Notes under the pieces: model-generated
The model's input: only the letters and a program-made list of their open reading frames with translations
Database searches by the model: none
What the model was told of the DNA's origin: nothing
Assembly (NCBI RefSeq): GCF_036421915.1
Contig: NZ_JAZGOM010000010.1
From: Georgenia_A wangjunii
Lineage (GTDB): Bacteria > Actinomycetota > Actinomycetes > Actinomycetales > Actinomycetaceae
Reading direction: 5' to 3' (one strand)
DNA: 64,000 nucleotides
Part shown: piece by piece, positions 25,791 to 33,816 of the stretch
Numbering within the stretch: the first letter of the stretch is position 1
Layout: each line of letters begins with the position of its first letter
Made by a program: the position numbers and the translations under genes

Positions 25791-27248
25791 TCAGCCCTTC
25801 TCGGGCAGGTGCGCGCGGAGGATGACCTCGGTGCCGCCCTCGGGCACGGGTCGCCAGTCGATCGTGCCGTCGAGCTCTCCGCGGACGAGCGTGTTGACGA
25901 TCTGGGTGCCGAGGCCGCCGAGGACCTTGTTGGGCGCGATCCCGGCGCCGTCGTCGCGGACGACGACGGTGAGGTCGGACCCGTCCCGGGTCGCCTCGAC
26001 GACGACGATCCCGCCCTCGCGGCCGAGCCCGTGCTCGACGGCGTTGGTGACGAGCTCGGTGAGCACGACGGCGAGGGCGGTCGCGTCGTCGGCACCCACC
26101 TGGCCGAACGCGCCCCTGAACTCGGTGCGCACCTCGCCCTCGCGGACGGCGACGTCGGCGGCGAGCCGGAGCACCCGGACGAAGACGGCGTCGAAGTCGA
26201 CCGTCTCGTCGAGGGACTGGGACAGCGTGTCGTGGACCATGGCGATCGTCGAGACGCGGCGCATGGCCTCGCTGATCGCCGAGCGCACCTCGGGCGAGCT
26301 CGAGCGGCGGGACTGCAGACGCAGGAGCGCTGCCACCGTCTGGAGGTTGTTCTTCACGCGGTGGTGGATCTCGCGGATCGTCGCGTCCTTCGTCAGGAGC
26401 TCGAGCTCGCGCCGTCGCACCTCGGTGACGTCGCGGCACAGGAGGATCGCGCCGCGCCGCTCCCCCCGCTCAGCCAGCGGGATGGCGCGGAGCGAGAGGT
26501 TGACGCCGTGGGACTCGACCTCGGTGCGCCACGCCGCGCGCCCCATGACGACGAGCGGCAGCGACTCGTCCACCTGCGAGTGGTCCTCGATGAGGTCGGT
26601 GACGACCTCCGCGAGCACGCGACCGCCCAGACCGCCGAGGACGCCGAGTCGGTGGAAGCAGCTGAGGGCGTTGGGGCTGGCGTAGAGCACCTCGCCGTCC
26701 GGACCGAGCCGGACGAACCCGTCACCGACGCGGGGCGCCCCCCGGCGCGAGCCGGTCGGGGAGCCCGGCTGCGGGAACTCGCCGCGCGCGATCATCGCGC
26801 AGACGGCGTCGCCGGCCTCGACGTAGCTGATCTCCAGCCGGCTGGGCGTCCGGGCGATCCCGAGGTTCGCCTGCCGGGAGATGACGCCGATGGCGCGTCC
26901 GTCGCGGACGACGGGGATGACGTCCTCGCGGACGGCGTGGGCGCCGGTCCAGCGAGGCTCCGCCGCCCGGTAGACCTTCTTGTCCCGCATCGCCTCACGC
27001 AGGAGCTGGCGCCGCCCGTCCGGGACGAGCTGGCCCACGATGTCGTCGTGGTGGACGGTCGTGCCCGTCGACGGGCGGCAGTGCGCGACGACGAGGAAGT
27101 CGTCCTCTCCTGTGGGCAGGCACAGCACGAGGTCCGCGAAGGAGAGGTCGGAGATGACCTGCCAGTCCCCCACCAGCAGGTGCAGCCACTCGATCTCCTG
27201 CTCCTCGAGCGAGGCGCGGGTCCTGATGAGCTCGCTCAGAGTCGACAC
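25791..27248 (-). CDS. pdtaS: PdtaS-type cytoplasmic sensor histidine kinase
   Basis: A soluble kinase of 485 residues with an N-terminal GAF-like domain (about 1-155), a PAS domain (about 172-280) and an HWE/HisKA_2 domain with IREIHHRVKNNLQ (phospho-acceptor His295 or His296). A C-terminal HATPase domain (TELVTNAVEHG and DDGAGI) completes it. This layout is that of Mycobacterium PdtaS, which signals to the antiterminator PdtaR in metal, nitric oxide and nutrient responses. No pdtaR gene is in the window. The synteny with whiB1 is conserved although two genes lie between them here. Confidence 0.93.
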   Translation of the reverse strand: MSTLSELIRTRASLEEQEIEWLHLLVGDWQVISDLSFADLVLCLPTGEDDFLVVAHCRPSTGTTVHHDDIVGQLVPDGRRQLLREAMRDKKVYRAAEPRWTGAHAVREDVIPVVRDGRAIGVISRQANLGIARTPSRLEISYVEAGDAVCAMIARGEFPQPGSPTGSRRGAPRVGDGFVRLGPDGEVLYASPNALSCFHRLGVLGGLGGRVLAEVVTDLIEDHSQVDESLPLVVMGRAAWRTEVESHGVNLSLRAIPLAERGERRGAILLCRDVTEVRRRELELLTKDATIREIHHRVKNNLQTVAALLRLQSRRSSSPEVRSAISEAMRRVSTIAMVHDTLSQSLDETVDFDAVFVRVLRLAADVAVREGEVRTEFRGAFGQVGADDATALAVVLTELVTNAVEHGLGREGGIVVVEATRDGSDLTVVVRDDGAGIAPNKVLGGLGTQIVNTLVRGELDGTIDWRPVPEGGTEVILRAHLPEKG

Positions 27249-27334
27249 CGGCCCAGCGTAGGCGAGTACGCGGGGGGCGCGACTACGCTTGCCGGACCAT
27301 CCGCGGGCGCGACCCCCGTAACGAGGAGACCACC

Positions 27335-27838
27335 GTGCAGTTCAACGCCACGATCGACTACCCGGCCGACGCCGCCCGCGTCGCCCAGATGCTCGCCGAC
27401 GAGGACTTCGTCCAGCGCAAGATCGCCGCGAGCGGCGCGCTCGACTCCTCGCTCGAGGTCCTGCGGGACGGCGACGCGTTCACCGTGACGACGCGCCGGC
27501 AGATGCCGACGGACCAGGTGCCCGCCAGCTTCCGCTCGCTCGTGGGGCAGAGCCTCGACGTCCGCCTCGTCGAGGCGTGGGAGGCCCCTGGCCCCGACGG
27601 CTCCCGTCGCGGCACCCTCTCGCTCGACATCGTCGGCGCCCCGGTTCGCGTGACCGGCCGGATGAGCCTCGAGCCGACCGGCCCGGGCAGCTCGCGGGAG
27701 GTCCTCGCCGGGGACATCACCGCCTCGATCCCGCTGTTCGGCAAGCACATCGAGAAGGCCGCCGCCGGAGCCGTCGACGACGTCGTCGCCATCGAGCGGC
27801 GGATCGGGCTCGCGTTCCTCGCCGAGCAGGACGCCTGA
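27335..27838 (+). CDS. DUF2505 family protein
   Basis: A 167-residue SRPBCC/START-like protein. The opening QFNATIDYPADAARVAQMLAD and the closing amphipathic helix (HIEKAAAGAVDDVVAIE) are typical of DUF2505, a mainly actinobacterial family of unknown function. It is predicted to bind a hydrophobic ligand in a helix-grip fold. The start is a GTG at 27335 with GAGGAG eight bases upstream. It is divergent from pdtaS and convergent with putA. Confidence 0.88.
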   Translation: MQFNATIDYPADAARVAQMLADEDFVQRKIAASGALDSSLEVLRDGDAFTVTTRRQMPTDQVPASFRSLVGQSLDVRLVEAWEAPGPDGSRRGTLSLDIVGAPVRVTGRMSLEPTGPGSSREVLAGDITASIPLFGKHIEKAAAGAVDDVVAIERRIGLAFLAEQDA

Positions 27839-27868
27839 GCCCACCCCGCACGCGGCCCGCGCCGGGCC

Positions 27869-30800
27869 TCAGACCCGGTCGGGCGTGGCGGCGTCCCGGG
27901 GCACGTGCCCGAACCGGTGGAGCGTGCGGCTCACGGCCTGCTCCCGCACGAGCGCGAGCAGCTCGCGCCGGCCCGTCGCGAGGACCGGCCCGTCGAGGAC
28001 GGTGACGCCACCCCCGGCTAGCGCGGCCCGCAGCGCGGGGTCCTCGCCGACGACGCGCACCCGCCCGGACACCTCCCCGGCCCCCACCCGCGCGACGAGC
28101 TGGTCACGGCTCTCCGCCCGGTCGACCACCCGTGCGAGGGCGCGCAGGGCGGCGTCGACGTGGGTGCCGTCGCCGCGCCGGGCCCTCAGCTCCGCGCTCA
28201 GGAGCGGGTCGAGGCTCACGCGCACCGGGGTGCCGGCGCGTGCGCCCGCGAGGACGAGCCGGACGATCTCGACCACGCGCGCCCGGTGACCGGCCCGGAC
28301 CCACACCACCGGCAGCGGGCGGTACCGGAAGACGTTCGCCTCCACCCGCAGACCGCTCTCGTCGTGCGTGCGCCCGAACGTGCTGCGCCACGCGTGCTCG
28401 TCGGAGCCCGCCGCCGCCCGCAGCCACGCCTGCTCCGCCGGGTCCGGCACGAGCGGGAGGAGCGCCCCGAGGAGCGCGGCCACCCGCGGCGACGGCTCCG
28501 CAAGGACGGACGGGACGCCGTCGGGCTCCCACCGGCCGAGCTGGGCGACGTAGTTGGGCCCGCCGGCCTTCGCGCCGGGCCCGACCGCGGAGGCCTTCCA
28601 GCCGCCGAACGACTGCCGCCGGACGATCGCGCCGGTGAGGTGGCGGTTGACGTAGGCGTTGCCGACCTCGACCCGCTCGAGCCAGGACGCGATCTCCCGC
28701 TCGTCGAGCGAGTGGAGGCCGCCCGTGAGGCCGTACGCCGTCGCGTCCTGGAGCTCGACCGCCTCGTCGAGGCTACGTGCCCGCATGAGCCCGAGGACGG
28801 GGCCGAAGCACTCGGTGAGGTGGAAGAACGAGCCGGGCCGGACCCCGTCCTTGACGCCCGGGGACCACAGCCGCCCCGTCGTATCGAGCGGGCGGGGCTC
28901 GACGAGCCAGGACTCCCCCGGCTCGAGCGTCGTCAGCGCGCGGGCCAGCTTGCCCGACGGCGCCTCGATGAGCGGTCCCATCGCCGCGCCGAGGTCGGAG
29001 GGCCACGCGACGACGAGCGAGGTCACGGCGTCGACGAGCTGGCGCCGGAAGCGGCGGGACGTGCCGACGGACCCGACGAGGACGGCGAGCGAGGCGGCGG
29101 AGCACTTCTGCCCCGCGTGCCCGAACGCCGAGCGGACGAGGTCGGCGACGGCGAGGTCCAGGTCGGCCGCCGGCGTGACGACGAGCGCGTTCTTGCCGGA
29201 GGTCTCGGCGAGGACCCGCGGCCCGCCCGCGTGGCCCGCACGCCACGCGGCGAAGGTCCGTGCGGTCTCGATCGACCCGGTGAGCACGACGGTGTCGACG
29301 CCCGGGTGCGCGACGAGCGCCCGCCCCGTGGCGCCCTCGTCCGTGCGGACCACCTGGAGGACGTCCGCCGGCACGCCCGCGGCGTGGAGGGCCGCGACGA
29401 CCGTCTCGGTGCACACCGGCACCGGCGGGGCGGGCTTGACGACGACGGCGGAGCCCGCCGCGAGCGCAGCGAGGATCCCGCCGGCCGGGATCGCGACCGG
29501 GAAGTTCCACGGCGGCGTGACGAGAGTGAGGCGGTCAGGGGTGAACCGTGCGCCGTCGGCGGGTGCCAGCTCGAGCGCACGGTCGGCGTAGTAGCGCGCG
29601 AAGTCGACCGCCTCGGAGACCTCGGGGTCCGCCTCGGCGACCGTCTTGCCGCCCTCGGCGGCCATCGCGGTGACGAGCGCGCCCCGGCGGTCCTCGAGCG
29701 CGTCGGCCGCCCGGCGCAGCACCGCGGCGCGCTCGGCGGCTGGCCGCGCCGCCCAGCCCGGGCTCGTCGCCCGGCCGCGGCGCACCACCTCCGCGACGTC
29801 GGAGGCACCGACGAGCACCGGGGACGCCGGCGCCGGGGGCTCCGCGGCGACGACGTCGCGCGCCCACGCCCGCACCGGCGCGAGGGCCGGGTCGGAGTCG
29901 GTCGCGTTGGCGAAGCGCGGGCCAGGGCCTGCGGGCCGGGCGGCCCGGCGCGGCGCGTCCGCGACGAGCGACCGCTCGGCGACGCTGCGCCGGAACCGCT
30001 CCTCCTGCTCGGCGAGCGCGGACTCCCGCTCCCCGGGCGCCGCGGCGAGGGCGCGGACGAAGTTCTCCGGTGCGGCGTTCTCCTCGAGCCGGCGGACGAG
30101 GTAGGCGACGGCGACGTCGACGTCCCCGGGCGCGACGACCGGCGTGTAGAGCACGAGGGAGCCGACCTCCGCCCGGACCGCGCGCGCCTGCGCCGGAGCC
30201 ATGCCCTGGAGCATCTCGATGTCGAGCATCCCGGGCACGCCGCGCCCACGCGCGAGGAGGTGCGCGAGCGCGACGTCGAAGAGGTTGTGGCTCGCCGCCC
30301 CGACGCGCAGGGCGCCGGCCAGCTCGGGACGCAGCGCGTGCTCGAGGAGGCGCACGTAGCTCGCGTCGGTCTCGGCCTTCGTCGCGTACGGGGCGGGGAC
30401 CCACCCGTGGAGCTCGGCCTCGGCATGCTCCATCGCGAGGTTGGCGCCCTTGACGAGGCGGACCCTCACCCCCGCCGCCCCCACCTTGCGCCGACGCCGC
30501 GCCAGCGCGAGCACACGCTCGAGCGCGGCGTGGGCGTCCGGCAGGTAGGCCTGGAGCGCCACGCCCGCCTCGAGGTCGGCGAACTCGGGCTCGGCGAGGA
30601 CGGTCTCGAGGACGTCGAGGGTGAGGTCGAGGTGCCGGTACTCCTCCATGTCGAGGTTGACGAACGCGTGCGGCGAGCGCGCCCGGGCGGCCCGGTAGAC
30701 CGGCCGGAGCCGGGCGAGGACCCGCTCCGCGGAGCCGCGGGAGTCCCACGGGTTGAGCTGGCTGACGAGGGAGGAGACCTTGACCGAGACGTGGTCGACG

Positions 30801-31375
30801 TCGCCCCGTCGGAGGAGCTCGACGGTCCGCGCCGTGCGGGTCGCCGCCTCGCGCTCGCCGAGCACCGCCTCGCCGAGGAGGTTGAGGTTGAGCCGGAGCC
30901 CCTCCCGGCGGGCGCGGGCGAGGTGGTTGCCCAGGGCGGGGTCGCGCGCGTCGACGACGAGGTGCCCGACGAGCTGGCGCAACCGCCGGCGGGCGAGGGG
31001 GACGACGACGCCCGGGGCGAGCGGAGCCACCCGCGCGCCGGCGGCGAGGAGCGCCCTGTCCCCTCTCGAGAGGAAGCCGGACGCCGCGGACGCGGTGAGC
31101 GAGGCGAGCTCGCGGGCGGCGACGCGGTCGTCCTCCGGGCGTGCGACGCGGTCGACGAACCGGACGGCGAGGTCGAGGCCCGCAGGGTCCGCCACGAGCG
31201 CGGCGAGTCGCTCCCCGGCGACCCGCTCCGCCCGGGTCCCGCCGTGCGCGGCCGCGACCCACCGGCGCGCGAGGGCGACGGCGTCCTCGACGAGGTCGTC
31301 GGCGCCTGCGGGCCCCGTGCCCGCGCGCGAGCCCCGGGGGGCCACCGCCCCCACCGGCACGCCGTCGTGCGCCAT
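27869..31375 (-). CDS. putA: Bifunctional proline dehydrogenase / P5C dehydrogenase
   Basis: Oxidises proline to glutamate in two steps with FAD and NAD. The protein has 1168 residues. The proline dehydrogenase domain (about 60-440) has RLVKGANLAMEHAE and the RRLEEN substrate motif. The aldehyde dehydrogenase domain (about 500-960) has general base Glu724 (AETSGKN) and catalytic Cys758 (GQKCSA). A C-terminal extension of about 200 residues follows, as in larger actinobacterial PutA proteins. No N-terminal DNA-binding domain is present. The ATG at 31373-31375 is preferred because AAGGAGG lies directly upstream (three bases). An in-frame ATG at 31399 has no ribosome site. The gene is monocistronic and divergent from moxR. 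Confidence 0.94.
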   Translation of the reverse strand: MAHDGVPVGAVAPRGSRAGTGPAGADDLVEDAVALARRWVAAAHGGTRAERVAGERLAALVADPAGLDLAVRFVDRVARPEDDRVAARELASLTASAASGFLSRGDRALLAAGARVAPLAPGVVVPLARRRLRQLVGHLVVDARDPALGNHLARARREGLRLNLNLLGEAVLGEREAATRTARTVELLRRGDVDHVSVKVSSLVSQLNPWDSRGSAERVLARLRPVYRAARARSPHAFVNLDMEEYRHLDLTLDVLETVLAEPEFADLEAGVALQAYLPDAHAALERVLALARRRRKVGAAGVRVRLVKGANLAMEHAEAELHGWVPAPYATKAETDASYVRLLEHALRPELAGALRVGAASHNLFDVALAHLLARGRGVPGMLDIEMLQGMAPAQARAVRAEVGSLVLYTPVVAPGDVDVAVAYLVRRLEENAAPENFVRALAAAPGERESALAEQEERFRRSVAERSLVADAPRRAARPAGPGPRFANATDSDPALAPVRAWARDVVAAEPPAPASPVLVGASDVAEVVRRGRATSPGWAARPAAERAAVLRRAADALEDRRGALVTAMAAEGGKTVAEADPEVSEAVDFARYYADRALELAPADGARFTPDRLTLVTPPWNFPVAIPAGGILAALAAGSAVVVKPAPPVPVCTETVVAALHAAGVPADVLQVVRTDEGATGRALVAHPGVDTVVLTGSIETARTFAAWRAGHAGGPRVLAETSGKNALVVTPAADLDLAVADLVRSAFGHAGQKCSAASLAVLVGSVGTSRRFRRQLVDAVTSLVVAWPSDLGAAMGPLIEAPSGKLARALTTLEPGESWLVEPRPLDTTGRLWSPGVKDGVRPGSFFHLTECFGPVLGLMRARSLDEAVELQDATAYGLTGGLHSLDEREIASWLERVEVGNAYVNRHLTGAIVRRQSFGGWKASAVGPGAKAGGPNYVAQLGRWEPDGVPSVLAEPSPRVAALLGALLPLVPDPAEQAWLRAAAGSDEHAWRSTFGRTHDESGLRVEANVFRYRPLPVVWVRAGHRARVVEIVRLVLAGARAGTPVRVSLDPLLSAELRARRGDGTHVDAALRALARVVDRAESRDQLVARVGAGEVSGRVRVVGEDPALRAALAGGGVTVLDGPVLATGRRELLALVREQAVSRTLHRFGHVPRDAATPDRV

Positions 31376-31549
31376 GGCCCTCCTTCCGTGGGCCCACATC
31401 GTCCCGCGCCGAGGGGCCGGCGCGCGAGCGGGACCCGCCCTCCTGCACCTCACCTCGTCGACCTCGCCCGCCCCGCGGAGCAGACGCCGGCCTGAGCGCG
31501 CCACGTGAAGCCGTGGACCGCCGCGGGCCGCGTGGTGCACCATCTATCA

Positions 31550-32539
31550 ATGAGCCCAGCGCTGAGCCAGACCGAGCCGACGACGAGGGACGAGCTCGAC
31601 GAGCTGCGCGCCGTCGCGTCCGACATCCACGCCGCCATCTCCTCCGTCATCGAGGGCAAGACCGAGGCGGTCCGGACGGCGGTCACGGTCCTTCTCGCCG
31701 AGGGCCACCTCCTCATCGAGGACGTCCCCGGGGTCGGCAAGACGATGCTCGCCAAGGCCCTGGCCCGCTCGATCGACTGCACCGTCCGGCGCATCCAGTT
31801 CACCCCGGACCTCCTGCCGAGCGACGTGACCGGCGTGAGCGTCTTCAACCAGGACACGCACGCGTTCGAGTTCCGTCCCGGCGCCATCTTTGCCAACGTC
31901 GTCGTCGGCGACGAGATCAACCGCGCCTCGCCGAAGACGCAGTCCGCGCTGCTGGAGTCGATGGAGGAGCGCCAGGTCACCGTCGACGGGCGCACGTACG
32001 AGCTCGGTGCGCCCTTCATCGTCATGGCGACGCAGAACCCCATCGAGATGGAGGGCACCTACCCCCTGCCCGAGGCGCAGCGAGACCGTTTCATGGCCCG
32101 CATCTCCATGGGCTACCCGGCGCCCGCGGCGGAGCTCGCCATGCTCGCCACCCACGGCGGCGCGTCGCCGCTCGCCGGCCTGCGGCCGGTCACCGACGCC
32201 GCGACGGTGGCGACCGTCGTCTCCGCCGTCCGTCGCCTGTACGCGAGCCCGGCGGTCCGGCAGTACATCGTCGACCTCGCCGCGGCGACGCGGACGAGCC
32301 CCCAGCTGCGCCTGGGCGCCTCCCCCCGCGCGAGCCTCCACCTCCTCCGGGCGGCGCGCGCCCACGCAGCGCTCGAGGGCCGCGACCACGTCCTGCCCGA
32401 CGACGTCCGCCGTCTCGTCGAGCCTGTCCTCGCCCACCGCGTCCTCCTCAGCGGGGAGGCCCAGCTCGCCCGCCGCAGCCCCGAGGACGTGCTCTCCGCC
32501 ATCGTCGCCGGCGTCCCGGTCCCCGCCAGCGCACGATGA
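31550..32539 (+). CDS. MoxR-type AAA+ ATPase (first copy)
   Basis: A MoxR chaperone-like ATPase of 329 residues. It has Walker A GVGKT (61-65), Walker B VVVGDEINRASPKTQSALLE, sensor-1 ATQNP and the sensor-2 region GASPRAS. MoxR proteins are thought to assist assembly or metal loading of partner proteins that carry von Willebrand or DUF58 domains. It is the first gene of a coupled moxR-DUF58-tgpA operon. Its stop overlaps the next ATG by four bases. The ATG at 31550 lacks an obvious Shine-Dalgarno and may be leaderless. Confidence 0.93.
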   Translation: MSPALSQTEPTTRDELDELRAVASDIHAAISSVIEGKTEAVRTAVTVLLAEGHLLIEDVPGVGKTMLAKALARSIDCTVRRIQFTPDLLPSDVTGVSVFNQDTHAFEFRPGAIFANVVVGDEINRASPKTQSALLESMEERQVTVDGRTYELGAPFIVMATQNPIEMEGTYPLPEAQRDRFMARISMGYPAPAAELAMLATHGGASPLAGLRPVTDAATVATVVSAVRRLYASPAVRQYIVDLAAATRTSPQLRLGASPRASLHLLRAARAHAALEGRDHVLPDDVRRLVEPVLAHRVLLSGEAQLARRSPEDVLSAIVAGVPVPASAR

Positions 32540-33816
32540 ACGCCCGCCTGCCGACCCTCACCACCCGCGGCCAGACGTTCCTCGCCCTCGGGGTGACGAC
32601 GACGGTCATGGGGATGGTGCTCGGGTTCCCCGACATCACCCGGGTCGGCGTCCTCCTCGTGCTCCTGCCGCTGCTCGCCGTGCTGGCGACGTGGCGGCGC
32701 CCCCCGCGGATCGCCGTCGAGCGCGTCGTCGTGCCGGGCCTCGTCGCCGCAGGCCAGCCCGCCCGCGTCCATCTCGCGCTCACGAACGACGCCGGGAGGC
32801 GCAGCCTGCTCTACCTCGCCCGCGAGGAGATCGACCCGCGCCTCGGCGCGGACGCCCGGTTCCTCCTCCCACGCATGGACCCGGGCGAGGTCCACCGCCT
32901 CACCTACGACGTCTCGAGCGCAGCCCGCGGCCCCCACCACCTCGGGCCGCTCGTCCTGCGCCAGCAGGACCCGTTCGGCCTCACCCGCACCGGTACCGTC
33001 CTTCCCGCCGAGACGGACGTCGTCGTCCTGCCCCGGATCGAGGAGCTCGGCGCGTCCCGCCCGCGCGGGCACGGGGCCGGGAACGACGGCCGCATCCGCC
33101 ACATGGTCGCCCTGCACGGGGAGGACGACGCGAGCATCCGCGCGTACCGCGACGGCGACGACCTGCGGCGCGTCCACTGGCCGACGACCGCGCACCGCGG
33201 CGAGCTCATGGTGCGCCAGGAGGACCGGCCGGCCCGCCGGCGCGCCGTCCTCGTCCTCGACCCGCGCGAGGACGCGCACGCGGGCGACGGCGAGACCGGC
33301 TCGTTCGAGTGGGCCGTCAGTGCGCTCGCATCCGTCGCCGTCCACCTCACCGACCTCGGCCACGCCGTCCACCTCGTCACCGCGGACGCCGTCCGTGAGG
33401 GCGAGGCGCACCACGCGCAGGGCCTCGAGGCGGTGCTGCGCGCGCTCGCCGTCGCCGAGCCGGCGCAGGGCGCCTTCGACGAGGTCCTGCGCCTCGCGCA
33501 CAGCCTGACCGGCGCCGGAGGCATCGTCGTCGCCGTCGCGGTCGACGACGACGGGGACGCCCTGCGCCGGCTCGCGGGTATCCGTCCCCCCGGCGGGGCG
33601 GCGTACCTCCTCCTCCTCGAGGCGGCGACGTTCGCCCCGCAGGCGCCGCGGCGGCGCACGGGTGCGCCGGGCGGAGCAGGCAGGGGCACCGCGCCGGCCC
33701 TGGTGGGCGTCGTGGGGACGGCGGGCTGGCGCGCCGAGGTCGTCCGGGCGGGCACGGGCGTGCGGGCCGCGTGGGACCGCCTCACCGAGGCCGACGTCGT
33801 AGCGGCGGTGCGGTGA
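32536..33816 (+). CDS. DUF58 domain membrane protein (first copy)
   Basis: A 426-residue protein with two N-terminal membrane helices (about 14-50), a beta-rich extracytoplasmic-type segment and the DUF58 core (RAYRDGDDLRRVHWPTTAHRGELMVR, about residues 200-225). A von Willebrand A-like part with VLVLDPRED follows. DUF58 proteins are the usual partners of MoxR ATPases and transglutaminase-like proteins. The function is not known. It is translationally coupled at both ends (ATGA with moxR, TGATG with the transglutaminase). Confidence 0.92.
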   Translation: MNARLPTLTTRGQTFLALGVTTTVMGMVLGFPDITRVGVLLVLLPLLAVLATWRRPPRIAVERVVVPGLVAAGQPARVHLALTNDAGRRSLLYLAREEIDPRLGADARFLLPRMDPGEVHRLTYDVSSAARGPHHLGPLVLRQQDPFGLTRTGTVLPAETDVVVLPRIEELGASRPRGHGAGNDGRIRHMVALHGEDDASIRAYRDGDDLRRVHWPTTAHRGELMVRQEDRPARRRAVLVLDPREDAHAGDGETGSFEWAVSALASVAVHLTDLGHAVHLVTADAVREGEAHHAQGLEAVLRALAVAEPAQGAFDEVLRLAHSLTGAGGIVVAVAVDDDGDALRRLAGIRPPGGAAYLLLLEAATFAPQAPRRRTGAPGGAGRGTAPALVGVVGTAGWRAEVVRAGTGVRAAWDRLTEADVVAAVR

